A DNA stretch of 64,000 bases, from assembly GCF_947495995.1 (NCBI RefSeq), contig NZ_CANMAX010000004.1:1-64000 (forward strand), read 5' to 3'. The position numbers were made by a program, and so were the translations under genes. Numbering within the stretch: the first letter of the stretch is position 1; each line of letters starts with the position of its first letter. Positions 16,520-25,488 of the stretch are shown piece after piece. Below the pieces are notes generated by a model. The model made no database searches, was not told the origin of the DNA, and worked only from the letters and a program-made list of their open reading frames with translations. This DNA is from an uncultured Tenacibaculum sp. (GTDB taxonomy: Bacteria > Bacteroidota > Bacteroidia > Flavobacteriales > Flavobacteriaceae).

Positions 16520-17716
16520 ATGAACTTACACGAATATCAAGGTAAAGAAATATTAAGTAGTTTCGGCGTTCGTACACAACGCGGTATAGTGGCTAGTACT
16601 CCTGAAGAAGCTGTTGAAGCAGCAAAAAAATTAACTGAAGAGACAGGAACTGGTTGGCACGTAATTAAAGCTCAAATTCACGCAGGTGGACGTGGAAAAG
16701 GTGGAGGGGTTAAATTAGCTAAGAATTTAGATGAGGTGAATAACATTTCTGATAATATCTTAGGAATGATGTTAATTACACCTCAAACTTCTGCAGAAGG
16801 TAAGTTAGTAAACCAAGTTTTAATTGCTGAAGATGTTTACTATCCTGGAGATAGCGAGCCAAATGAATTTTATATGTCAGTTTTATTAAACCGTGCTACT
16901 GGTAGAAACATGATTATGTACTCTACTGAAGGTGGTATGGATATTGAAGCTGTTGCTGAAGAAACTCCACATTTAATTTTTACTGAAGAGGTTGATCCAG
17001 GTACTGGATTATTACCTTTCCAAGCTCGTAAAATTGCATTTAACTTAGGATTAAGCGGTGGTGCAATGAAAGAAATGGTGAAGTTCGTTACTGCTTTATA
17101 TACTGCCTATGTAAAGTCTGATTCTGCGTTATTCGAAATTAACCCAGTATTAAAGACTTCTGATGATAAAATTTTAGCTGTAGATGCTAAAGTAACTTTA
17201 GATGAAAATGCTTTATTCCGTCACAAAGATTATGCTGCTTTAAGAGACGAGCGTGAAGAAAATCCTATCGAAGTTGAAGCTAAAGCTGCAGGATTAAACT
17301 ATGTAGATTTAGACGGAAATGTAGGATGTATGGTAAACGGAGCTGGTTTAGCAATGGGAACTATGGATTTAATTAAGCAAGCAGGTGGTGATCCAGCTAA
17401 CTTCTTAGATGTTGGAGGTACTGCAGATGCTAAGCGTGTTGAAACTGCTTTTGAAATTATCTTAAAAGATCCTAACGTAAAAGCAATTTTAGTAAATATT
17501 TTTGGAGGTATCGTACGTTGTGATCGTGTAGCACAAGGTGTTGTTGATGCTTACAAAAACATGGGAGATAAAATTAATGTACCTATCATTTGTCGTTTAC
17601 AAGGAACAAATGCTAAAGAAGCTAAGGAATTAATCGATAGCAGTGGAATGGAGATCATTTCTGCTACAGAATTCCAAGAAGCTGCTGATAAAGTAGGTGA
17701 AGTATTAAACTCATAA
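16520..17716 (+). CDS. sucC: succinate-CoA ligase (ADP-forming) subunit beta
   Basis: 398 residues, full length for SucC. It begins MNLHEYQGKEILSSFGV as the family does. The ATP-grasp region has KAQIHAGGRGKGGGVK near residue 50 and FEINPVLKT near 205; the C-terminal CoA-ligase part has CMVNGAGLAMGTMD, FLDVGG and VNIFGGIVRCD. With SucD it forms the TCA-cycle enzyme that makes ATP (or GTP) from succinyl-CoA in the cytoplasm. sucD is not adjacent, which is usual in flavobacteria. The gene is monocistronic, framed by a -7 box and a terminator. The codon choice (GGTGGA, CGT) looks typical of a highly expressed gene. Confidence 0.97.
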   Translation: MNLHEYQGKEILSSFGVRTQRGIVASTPEEAVEAAKKLTEETGTGWHVIKAQIHAGGRGKGGGVKLAKNLDEVNNISDNILGMMLITPQTSAEGKLVNQVLIAEDVYYPGDSEPNEFYMSVLLNRATGRNMIMYSTEGGMDIEAVAEETPHLIFTEEVDPGTGLLPFQARKIAFNLGLSGGAMKEMVKFVTALYTAYVKSDSALFEINPVLKTSDDKILAVDAKVTLDENALFRHKDYAALRDEREENPIEVEAKAAGLNYVDLDGNVGCMVNGAGLAMGTMDLIKQAGGDPANFLDVGGTADAKRVETAFEIILKDPNVKAILVNIFGGIVRCDRVAQGVVDAYKNMGDKINVPIICRLQGTNAKEAKELIDSSGMEIISATEFQEAADKVGEVLNS

Positions 17717-17755
17717 AGATATTAGTGTGTAAACTAATTCTTAATTAAATATAGT

Positions 17756-17786
17756 AAACCTCATTCTTAATTGAATGGGGTTTTTT
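17756..17786 (+). terminator. terminator of sucC
   Basis: Stem aaacctcattc with gaatggggttt (one G-U pair), six-base loop, then T-run. It lies 40 bp after the sucC stop. Confidence 0.8.
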
Positions 17787-17994
17787 GTTGCAATCTATTA
17801 AGCTTTAATACTGCTTATTACGAACTTTTTATGACTTCTTAAGTTTTGTATGTGTCTTGAATAATTTATTGTATTTCAGTGTTTTAATTTAGTGTTAATA
17901 CAACTGCTCTTACTTAACGTTAAATATTGTTTTGTATAACGTATTGCTATTCTTTTGTTAATTGTTACCTAACTATATAACAAGGGGTTACGTG

Positions 17995-18002
17995 TATTTT
18001 TG
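17995..18002 (+). promoter_or_regulatory. -7 promoter box before the first small exported paralogue
   Basis: TATTTTTG fits TAnnTTTG and implies a leader of about 95 nt for the gene at 18105. The leader carries a run of five C (18031-18035) unusual for this AT-rich DNA. In the rest of the 388-base gap (17717-18104) I see only the sucC terminator and AT-rich DNA without a credible gene. Confidence 0.5.
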
Positions 18003-18104
18003 TGTCGGTTAAGCGCTAAAACCAAAAGACCCCCGATTAACATTAGTTAAAGAGAAGAAACCTTAATTAATCAAAAAAAACAGAAAGCAAAAAAATCTTA
18101 CACT

Positions 18105-18449
18105 ATGAAGTCTATCAAATCATTATTAATCGCATTAACATTAGTTTTTACATCTTTTGCTTATGCAACAAACTCAAAGCCTACTGATAAAAGAGTAAAA
18201 TCAGAAGTTAGTCAAGAAATTCAAAAATTATTAAAGAACCCAAGTTTTTTAGTTGAAAAAGATATCAAAGTAACAGTTAGGTTAACAGTGAATAAAAAGA
18301 ATGAAATTGTAGTTTTATCTGTAAATTCTAATGCTAATACTTACGAAGTAGAAGGATTTATAAAAAGTAGATTAAACTATAAAAAGTTATCTAAAAAAAT
18401 CGATGCTAAAATCTATACGTTACCAGTAAAAATGGTTTCTACAATTTAA
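18105..18449 (+). CDS. small exported protein, tandem paralogue 1
   Basis: 114 residues with a signal peptide (MKSIKSLLIALTLVFTSFAYA). The mature ~93 residues are basic and carry VTVRLTVNKKNEIVVLSVNS, a two-strand motif that resembles the start of TonB C-terminal-like domains, then FIKSRLNYKKL and a closing strand LPVKMV. About half the residues match the protein at 19121-19468. It is probably periplasmic. The function is unknown; the paired genes and long leader suggest regulated expression. The start is fixed by the signal peptide. Confidence 0.8.
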   Translation: MKSIKSLLIALTLVFTSFAYATNSKPTDKRVKSEVSQEIQKLLKNPSFLVEKDIKVTVRLTVNKKNEIVVLSVNSNANTYEVEGFIKSRLNYKKLSKKIDAKIYTLPVKMVSTI

Positions 18450-18470
18450 GTTAAAACACTTATCCGTTTT

Positions 18471-18503
18471 AAAGCTTCATAATTCTTTTATGAAGCTTTT
18501 TTA
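18471..18503 (+). terminator. terminator of paralogue 1
   Basis: An 11-bp perfect stem (aaagcttcata/tatgaagcttt) with a 7-nt loop followed by T-run, 21 bp after the stop. Confidence 0.85.
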
Positions 18504-19120
18504 TTACCTATTATATATATGGTATAAAATCTAAATAAAGAAGGTCTAATAGTTCTTTTTTAATTTCATTGCCTTTTCCAAAATTGATATAACTTTTTTA
18601 CTACTGAAAAGTACAATTTTTCCAAAACAAGAATCTTTTTGCGATTTTATGTGTTTTAAAATGGTAAACTTCAACAAAAAAACTGCATAAAATCATGTTT
18701 TGATATGAGCAATATTTAGATAATTAAAATTGCAAACGTTTTAGTAAATAGCTTAATTTCTTTACGTAAAATTAAAGTTAATTAATTGTAAATAAAAAGT
18801 AAATAGATTTAATTTGGAAATTGTTTATATCGATAAAATAGTCAAAAGAATTTTGATAATATGCAATTTTATAACTCAACTTTTTTACGGATTGATAAAG
18901 AATTATTTTTTTAAGTTTTTCAGTGTGTGTAAAGCTCAAAAACTCAACCGTTTTCGTTTCAGTAGTAGCTTTTTTTGTTAAAATTAGGATAACATTGATA
19001 TTATTTTCCTGTTGTAGTTTTACATCAGATTTGCAAGTCAACAATAGGATCATTATTAACTAAGCGTTAAATGTTTTATTAATAGAAAAATCATTAAATG
19101 ACAATAAAAAAACGATCACT
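18504..19120. other. 617-bp AT-rich spacer between the paralogues
   Basis: No convincing gene. A 91-codon minus-strand frame at 18778-19053 has no recognisable domain and overlaps the region where the next gene's promoter should be. The spacer is very AT-rich, with homopolymer A/T tracts. It may hold a small RNA or simply be the remnant of a third paralogue, but I see no residual similarity. Confidence 0.4.
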
Positions 19121-19468
19121 ATGAAATCAATTAAATTATTATTAGTAGTTATTGCATTTGCATCTAGTTCGATGACATTTGCTACAAACCCAGCATTAGA
19201 CAACAAGAAAATAAGTGTAGAATTGAGTCAACAAATTCAAAGTTTGTTAACAAACCCAGAATTTGAGGTACAGAAGAGTATGAATGTAACTGTAAAGTTT
19301 ACTGTTAACGATAATAACGAAATTGTAGTGTTATCAGTAAATTCATATTCAAACGTAAAACAAATATCTAGTTTTATTAAAGAAAGATTGAATTATAAAA
19401 AACTAACTACAAAAGTGAAATCTAAAGCAATATTCATTTTGCCTGTAAAAATGATCTCAGTAGTTTAA
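19121..19468 (+). CDS. small exported protein, tandem paralogue 2
   Basis: 115 residues with a signal peptide (starts MKSIKLLLVVIAF, ends TFA). It shares with the 18105 protein the blocks LSQQIQSLL, NVTVKFTVNDNNEIVVLSVNS, SFIKERLNYKKL and LPVKMIS. Both are about the same length, so this is a tandem duplication. The short leader context before ATG (ATCACTATGAA here, TTACACTATGAA there) is also conserved. Likely a periplasmic single-domain protein of unknown role with a TonB-C-like beta hairpin. Confidence 0.8.
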   Translation: MKSIKLLLVVIAFASSSMTFATNPALDNKKISVELSQQIQSLLTNPEFEVQKSMNVTVKFTVNDNNEIVVLSVNSYSNVKQISSFIKERLNYKKLTTKVKSKAIFILPVKMISVV

Positions 19469-19496
19469 TTAGTTATATTATATAATTTTAAGTCGC

Positions 19497-19529
19497 AAAA
19501 AAGCCTCACTATTTTAGTGAGGCTTTTTA
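19497..19529. terminator. bidirectional terminator between convergent genes
   Basis: Stem aagcctcacta (19501-19511) with tagtgaggctt (19515-19525), three-base loop, A-run left and T-run right. It serves paralogue 2 on plus and the 268-aa gene on minus. Confidence 0.88.
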
Positions 19530-19531
19530 TA

Positions 19532-20338
19532 TTAACTAAACTTTTTAACTTTTCTTTTCCACTTATTTCTGATCTTATTGAAGAAACTTTTTTTGAGTAA
19601 TTTATGTTTTGGGTTTTCAGGATCCTTACTCGTGTAATAAAAACTTTCATAAAATGATAAATGAAATTCTCCATTAGGATGAATAACTATGACTTTATAT
19701 TGTTTTAAAGTTTCCTTAAAAAAGTTTTTAATGATAAGATTATAATCTTTTATGTATTTATGCTTAATTAAAGTTTCATTTGAAAAACCATAATTCTTGG
19801 CATAAAAATGAAGTAGCTCTGCTTTTTTTCTTCTTTTAAATTTCCCTTCTTCTTCTAAGATTTCTTTCATATAATCATCATAGTTTTTAAGGTGTCTATG
19901 TGATTTAGATTTAGCCTCCATTTTTTTAAACTTTTTTTTGGGCTGTCCATTTGCAATAAATCCAAGATATTTACCTTTTTTATCATAGTAAGCACTACCA
20001 GAGTATTTTGGCATTTTTTTCTCATCAGGTATAGAATCTATATAATGAATAAACCAAGCTTTAGTGGTATCAATTTGATGTCTAAGACTATATAGCTTTT
20101 TTAATTGATGATGCTTTTTTGCATCTAATTTCCCAAACATTTCAATATAAACTAACTTTTTTACTTTCGTTGTATCATTTTCAAAAACTATAGTTTTGAA
20201 TAAATTCGATTTTTGCTTTCTTTTGAATTTAGACGATGAAATTTCATTTAGATTAACATCATAATAACGATGTGATTTTTTTTGAGCATTGCTATTAAAT
20301 ACAAGTAAAGCAAATAACATAAAAAGAATGTTTCTCAT
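19532..20338 (-). CDS. basic exported protein of unknown function
   Basis: 268 residues with a signal peptide (MRNILFMLFALLVFNSNAQ). The mature part is extremely lysine-rich, with clusters such as KRKQKS, KKKFKKMEAK, KFKRRKKAE and the tail NKWKRKVKKFS, and no cysteines. Segments YDVNLNEISSSKF, AYYDKKGKYLGFIANG and KVIVIHPNGEFHLSFYESFYY look like beta strands; an ordered core seems likely. I cannot assign a family. An envelope location with affinity for acidic polymers is a guess. It is alone on the minus strand, ending at the shared terminator 19497-19529. Confidence 0.78.
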   Translation of the reverse strand: MRNILFMLFALLVFNSNAQKKSHRYYDVNLNEISSSKFKRKQKSNLFKTIVFENDTTKVKKLVYIEMFGKLDAKKHHQLKKLYSLRHQIDTTKAWFIHYIDSIPDEKKMPKYSGSAYYDKKGKYLGFIANGQPKKKFKKMEAKSKSHRHLKNYDDYMKEILEEEGKFKRRKKAELLHFYAKNYGFSNETLIKHKYIKDYNLIIKNFFKETLKQYKVIVIHPNGEFHLSFYESFYYTSKDPENPKHKLLKKSFFNKIRNKWKRKVKKFS

Positions 20339-20425
20339 AATATTATAGTTTCCTATTTTAATTTTTTACAGTAAGAAGTTCTTGTTTTCTAGTCTTACTA
20401 GAAGAAATAAGATTGAAATTTGGAA

Positions 20426-22417
20426 TTAAACTAAATGTTCTTTTAAAACTTTAATTTCATCTCTAAGTTTAGCTGCTTCGATAAAATCTAAAGCTTTTGC
20501 AGCGGTTTCCATTTGTTTACGCTTGTCTCTAATACGTTTTTCAATTTCTGGTTTAGGTAAGTATTCTAAATCTTGTTCAGCTGCTTTTTGCGTAGCAGAT
20601 TCATATTGATAAGAAGTCGTAGTATTTTTTGATAACGTATTATCAATCTTCTTATTGATTTGTTTTGGAGTAATTCCAAATTTCGTGTTGTAATTTACTT
20701 GTTTTTCTCTTCTACGATTCGTTTCATCTATGGTTTGTTGCATACTGTTAGTAATTTTATCAGCATACATAATAGCTCTTCCGTTAACATTACGAGCCGC
20801 TCTACCAACAGTTTGAGTTAAAGATCTATTAGAACGTAAAAAACCTTCTTTATCAGCATCTAAAATAGCGACTAAAGAAACTTCAGGTAAGTCTAAACCT
20901 TCTCTTAGTAAGTTTACACCAATTAATACATCGAAAAGTCCTTTTCTTAAATCCTGCATAATTTCAACACGCTCAAGTGTATCAACATCAGAATGAATAT
21001 AACGACAACGAATTTGTATTCTAGTTAAATATTTCGCTAATTCTTCAGCCATTCGTTTTGTAAGTGTAGTAACCAGAGTACGTTCATCTTTTTCTACACG
21101 AATTTGAATTTCTTCGATTAAATCATCAATCTGATTTAAACTAGGACGAACTTCAATTTCAGGATCTAATAATCCAGTCGGACGAATTACTTGTTCAACG
21201 AAAATACCTTCTGTTTTTTGTAATTCATAATCTGCAGGAGTTGCAGAAACATATATAACTTGGTTTTGAAGTGCTTCAAACTCTTCAAACTTTAAAGGTC
21301 TATTATCCATTGCAGCAGGTAAACGAAAACCATATTCTACTAAGTTTTCCTTTCTACTTCTATCTCCACCATACATGGCATGAACTTGAGGAACAGTTAC
21401 GTGACTTTCATCAATAACCATTAAATAATCGTCTGGAAAATAATCTAATAAACAGAACGGACGCGTACCAGCTTCTCTTCCGTCTAAATATCTCGAATAG
21501 TTCTCAATTCCAGAACAGTATCCAAGCTCACGAATCATTTCTAAATCAAATTCTGTACGTTCTTTTAAACGTTTAGATTCTAAATGTTTCCCAATTTCAG
21601 AAAAGTAATCACATTGTTTTACTAAATCATCTTGAATTTGGTGAATAGCATTTTGTAAAACATCAGGAGAAGTCACAAATAAGTTTGCTGGATAAATATT
21701 TAGATGTTCAAATTCTTCTACTATTTGATTGTTTTCAATATCAAAAGCTTCAATTTCTTCGATTTCATCGCCAAAGAAATGTACACGATATCCGTTATCT
21801 CCATAAGAAGGGTAAATGGTTACAACATCTCCTTTAACTTTAAAAGTTCCGCTTTTAATCTCAACTTCAGAACGTGCATATAAACTTGTAACAAGTTGAT
21901 GTAAGAATTTTGTTCTCGATATTTGCTGACCAACTTCAATCTCGATAACATTCTTTTTAAACTCGATAGGATTTCCAATACCATATAAACAAGATACAGA
22001 TGCAATTACGATAACATCTCTTCTTCCTGATAATAGGGAAGAGGAAGTACTAATTCGTAATCGTTCAATTTCATCGTTTATAGAAAGATCTTTTTCAATA
22101 TAAGTACCAGTTACAGGAATATAAGCTTCAGGTTGATAATAATCATAATACGAAACGAAATACTCTACAGCGTTATCAGGAAAGAACTGTTTAAATTCTG
22201 AATATAATTGTGCAGCTAATGTTTTATTATGAGCTAAGACTAAAGTCGGACGATTAACAGTTGCAATTACGTTGGCAACACTAAACGTTTTACCAGATCC
22301 AGTAACACCAAGTAGTGTTTGATATTTTTCATCAGCATTAATTCCATCAGCTAGTTGTTTTATAGCTTGTGGTTGATCTCCAGTAGGTTGAAATTCTGAA
22401 ACAAGTTTAAAATCCAT
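20426..22417 (-). CDS. uvrB: UvrABC excision nuclease subunit B
   Basis: 663 residues, normal length. Walker A is GVTGSGKT near residue 39. The beta-hairpin region is YDYYQPEAYIP, helicase motif II is VIDESH near 336, and SATPADYEL and LLREGLDLPEVSLVAILDADKEGF, QTVGRAARN mark the C-terminal helicase lobe. It ends with a UVR domain (AAKALDFIEAAKLRDEIKVLKEHL) that contacts UvrC. UvrB verifies DNA damage delivered by UvrA and loads UvrC in nucleotide excision repair. Confidence 0.98.
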   Translation of the reverse strand: MDFKLVSEFQPTGDQPQAIKQLADGINADEKYQTLLGVTGSGKTFSVANVIATVNRPTLVLAHNKTLAAQLYSEFKQFFPDNAVEYFVSYYDYYQPEAYIPVTGTYIEKDLSINDEIERLRISTSSSLLSGRRDVIVIASVSCLYGIGNPIEFKKNVIEIEVGQQISRTKFLHQLVTSLYARSEVEIKSGTFKVKGDVVTIYPSYGDNGYRVHFFGDEIEEIEAFDIENNQIVEEFEHLNIYPANLFVTSPDVLQNAIHQIQDDLVKQCDYFSEIGKHLESKRLKERTEFDLEMIRELGYCSGIENYSRYLDGREAGTRPFCLLDYFPDDYLMVIDESHVTVPQVHAMYGGDRSRKENLVEYGFRLPAAMDNRPLKFEEFEALQNQVIYVSATPADYELQKTEGIFVEQVIRPTGLLDPEIEVRPSLNQIDDLIEEIQIRVEKDERTLVTTLTKRMAEELAKYLTRIQIRCRYIHSDVDTLERVEIMQDLRKGLFDVLIGVNLLREGLDLPEVSLVAILDADKEGFLRSNRSLTQTVGRAARNVNGRAIMYADKITNSMQQTIDETNRRREKQVNYNTKFGITPKQINKKIDNTLSKNTTTSYQYESATQKAAEQDLEYLPKPEIEKRIRDKRKQMETAAKALDFIEAAKLRDEIKVLKEHLV

Positions 22418-22421
22418 ATAA

Positions 22422-22429
22422 CAAAAATA
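22422..22429 (-). promoter_or_regulatory. -7-like box directly before uvrB
   Basis: CAAAAATA on plus is TATTTTTG on minus, the -7 consensus. It is only five bases from the ATG, so a transcript from it would start at or near the first codon (leaderless) or the match is fortuitous. Confidence 0.35.
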
Positions 22430-22472
22430 AGGATACTTTGTCTTAAAACCCTATTATGTTATATGGATTATT

Positions 22473-24521
22473 TTATTTTCTAAGTAGAGAAAAATGTCCT
22501 CTTCTTGTAAATGTTTTTCCGTTTCTATCTGTCAGTTGAATGTTAAACCAATAATCGTTTGATGGTAGGTTTTTACCATTATATAAGCCGTTCCATCCTT
22601 CACTATCGATTTCTAAAGAAGTAATTAGTTTTCCGAATCTATCGAAGATATTTATACTGCTTTGCGGATAGAAAAATGAATTTGTTCCTTTAATATTCCA
22701 GAGATCATTAATACCATCATTATTAGGTGTAAAGAAATCTGGGAACTCTAAAACAGAAACATCTAACTGTGCAATTCCACAATTGTTTTTATCACGAATT
22801 AAAATGGTGTAAATACCACCAGTTAAGTTTTCAAATCGAGGACTGTCTTGAAAGTCAATTACAATTCGATCGTTTTCATCTTGTAAAGCGAATTCATAAT
22901 CTCCAACTCCTAAATTGGTTCCGTTGTTATTTACTGTTATAGTATTGTTTTCAGAATCATCAACTATTGCTAAATCACTTTGGTTCACAGTTGCTATAAT
23001 AGATTCATTAACTACTATAGTTTGTGATCTTCTACATAAAGTTGTTGGATTAATAGCTGTAACAGTATAAGATCCACCCTGCGTTAGACTTAATTGCTGG
23101 GCATTTCCAATAACCGTTGGGTTACTATTTCTAGTCCACTCATAATTGTAATTGTCATCAGGATTTTCAACTTCGATAGATGAAAGATTATTTAAACATA
23201 AAATTTGTGGAGTTGTAATATCGAACTCAGGTAACGGTAATGTTCTAATGAAAAGTGTACCCAATCCAGTACAATTATTGTTGATCTTATTGATTATTTT
23301 AACAAAAAGTGTTTGTTGAGTATTGGCTGGAATATTCGTATTTCTATAGTTACTAATATTTGTAATTTGATTAATTACAGCATCTCTGTCAGTTTCTGTT
23401 TCGAATAATAATACATCTAAATCGTTTCGAATAGCAGGTGCAAATAAGTTTTTGATATCTGTTTCAGCTTCAGAAAGATCAAAATTTGTAATTCCATCTC
23501 TATCATCGTTGTTCAAATTGTTATTTCCATCAGCATCTAAAAAGTCATCACAAGATGTAAATTCACGGGTATATGAAATATCAGCAGCAAAATTAATTGC
23601 AATATTTAATTCTGATATTCTGTAACAGTTACTAACTGAAATTGTTCTAACCCAAATTCTATCTCCATTATTTGCAGGATAATTTACCGGGTCTGTTATT
23701 TCCGCAGTATCAGCAATTGCATCGGCTTGTGACGGATAATATTTAAAAGTTTCGTTTGTATGATTATTTGAAATATTAATTTGAGCTTGAGTTAAATTAA
23801 TAGTTGCTGCGAAATCACCATCGTTTTCACATTGTTCAATAACAAAAATTGGATTAGCAAGAACAGGTAATGGGTTTACGATTAATCTAAAAGGTAAAAA
23901 ACTAGTTCCAGATTCAGAAATAGCATTACAGTCTGTATTAATTCTATTTTCTACTCTTACGTAAATTGTTTGTTCGTTAATCGTAGTGTTTCTGTATGCA
24001 GTATTTTTATCAATAACATCGGTTGAAGAATCTGTTTGAGCTCCAGTAAGTGTCGTGTGATAACTTACATTGTATTGAGCAGCAGAAAGACCACCTAGTA
24101 TTTCGCTATCTTTAGTAGCTAACATAAAGTTATTGTAGAAACCATCAGTATCTCCACCGTTTACAACATCATCACAAACTTCATAATCGATAGGTTGTGT
24201 TGGAGCTGGAAGTCCATTTACATTTAAAGCAAAAGAAGTTGTATCAAAACATACGTCTGTATTAGCTGTATTATGGATTCTAGCATAAATTACTTGATTA
24301 CTTTCTGCAGTTGGATTTCTATAAGGATTAGGCAATGCATTTGCGGTATTGTTGGCATCAGCATCAGCTTGATTCAAATAATACACAACTTCAAATTGAG
24401 TAGCACTTTGCGCTCCTAGTATTTGAGGAGTTACATCAGTTTGAAGATCAAATTCATTAAAACCATCTCCATCAGGATCACAGAAATTAATATCTGTAGC
24501 AGGATTTGCAACAGGAACAGG
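22473..24521 (-). repeat. 3' copy of a ~2-kb coding duplication (copy A)
   Basis: Translated identity to the block at 25489-27525 is high throughout and nearly complete at the C-terminal end. The boundaries are by eye from protein similarity. The position, next to its copy and in the same orientation, indicates tandem duplication. Confidence 0.8.
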
Positions 24522-25391
24522 GAAATATGTGATTTCTACATCATCTTCTGCGACATTTCCTGTATCATCAGTAATAATTACTTTATATGTTCCTGAACGA
24601 TTATCATTAATTACTAAAGTAGCATTTGTTTCTCCAGGTATCGTAGTAAAACCAGATCCTGTATCGATCTGCCATTCATAAGAAGTAGCAGTTCCTAAAG
24701 TTGGAGTTCCATCTAAAGTTACTGGAGTTCCTTCACAAACGTTTTGATCTGCACCTAATTCTCCTGTAACAATAGAACAATCTGTTTCACCAGCACCAGG
24801 CATACCAAAGTTAGTTTGTTGTAATTTTATTTGTCCAGGTAAATTGGCAAAGTTGGTGATTAATAAAACATAAAATTCACCAGCTTGAGCATTATTGATC
24901 GTAAATGTTTCAATAGGAGACGAATCATAACTACAATCTACCATATTGGTTCCATCAGTATTACTTGTGTAGAAACTTGGCGAAAAAGTATTACTTTCAC
25001 AAGCAATTGTATTTCCAGACGCATCAATACAAGTTCTGGCTAATGACGTACAATTACTATCTGGGGTTGTAAATGGTCCCCAAGCAACGAAGTCTACGTC
25101 AATTCTAGTTCCATCTGGATTACCAGCAGCATCAAAACTTGTGGCTTGTATAATTTGAAAATTTAGATTTCCTGTTTCTTGAACTTTAATAAAAAACCAA
25201 GCAGGATTTGGAGTTGTACCTAAGCAACCTATAGTTCCTTCACCAGCAACATTTACAACATTATTAAATATTTTTACTCCTGTAGCATCAGAACACATCG
25301 GCTCTGCAGCATCACAAACAGATGCACCATTTTGAGCATTGATATATAAAATTGAAGAGCAAAATAGTAAAAAAAGTATTTTTTTAATCAT
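22473..25391 (-). CDS. large secreted protein with T9SS type B sorting domain (paralogue A)
   Basis: 972 residues with a signal peptide (ends SILYINAQ near residue 20). Residues ~20-200 resemble the N-terminal domain often found in flavobacterial adhesin-like proteins (VCDAAEPMCSDATG, PAWFFIKVQETGNL). An Ig/PKD-like domain follows (~210-285), then long repeats of the type INFCDPDGDGFNEFDL and YEVCDDVVNGGDTDGF. The last ~85 residues are the gliding-motility-associated/T9SS type B C-terminal domain: FFTPNNDGINDLWNIKG, INIFDRFGKLI, GWNGLYNGK, DYWFNIQL, GHFSLLRK. The protein should cross the outer membrane by the type IX system. Residues ~290-972 are duplicated in the next gene. Confidence 0.9.
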   Translation of the reverse strand: MIKKILFLLFCSSILYINAQNGASVCDAAEPMCSDATGVKIFNNVVNVAGEGTIGCLGTTPNPAWFFIKVQETGNLNFQIIQATSFDAAGNPDGTRIDVDFVAWGPFTTPDSNCTSLARTCIDASGNTIACESNTFSPSFYTSNTDGTNMVDCSYDSSPIETFTINNAQAGEFYVLLITNFANLPGQIKLQQTNFGMPGAGETDCSIVTGELGADQNVCEGTPVTLDGTPTLGTATSYEWQIDTGSGFTTIPGETNATLVINDNRSGTYKVIITDDTGNVAEDDVEITYFPVPVANPATDINFCDPDGDGFNEFDLQTDVTPQILGAQSATQFEVVYYLNQADADANNTANALPNPYRNPTAESNQVIYARIHNTANTDVCFDTTSFALNVNGLPAPTQPIDYEVCDDVVNGGDTDGFYNNFMLATKDSEILGGLSAAQYNVSYHTTLTGAQTDSSTDVIDKNTAYRNTTINEQTIYVRVENRINTDCNAISESGTSFLPFRLIVNPLPVLANPIFVIEQCENDGDFAATINLTQAQINISNNHTNETFKYYPSQADAIADTAEITDPVNYPANNGDRIWVRTISVSNCYRISELNIAINFAADISYTREFTSCDDFLDADGNNNLNNDDRDGITNFDLSEAETDIKNLFAPAIRNDLDVLLFETETDRDAVINQITNISNYRNTNIPANTQQTLFVKIINKINNNCTGLGTLFIRTLPLPEFDITTPQILCLNNLSSIEVENPDDNYNYEWTRNSNPTVIGNAQQLSLTQGGSYTVTAINPTTLCRRSQTIVVNESIIATVNQSDLAIVDDSENNTITVNNNGTNLGVGDYEFALQDENDRIVIDFQDSPRFENLTGGIYTILIRDKNNCGIAQLDVSVLEFPDFFTPNNDGINDLWNIKGTNSFFYPQSSINIFDRFGKLITSLEIDSEGWNGLYNGKNLPSNDYWFNIQLTDRNGKTFTRRGHFSLLRK

Positions 25392-25488
25392 AGTTTCAAA
25401 TAAGAGGGGAAATATCTTAAATAAATTTTAATCTCTTATTATAATAACAGTTAAAAAATTATATTTCCTACTCTTATTTTTTATGATT

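Noticed and set aside
13003..17786. Extension of the MACPF island into lolD, DUF5916 and sucC
   Set aside because: These are ordinary core genes, and a strong terminator at 12946-12981 plus a strand switch mark the island's end.
18778..19053. 91-codon minus-strand frame in the spacer between the small paralogues
   Set aside because: No domain, no signal peptide, low-complexity AT-derived composition, and it overlaps the likely promoter region of the 19121 gene.
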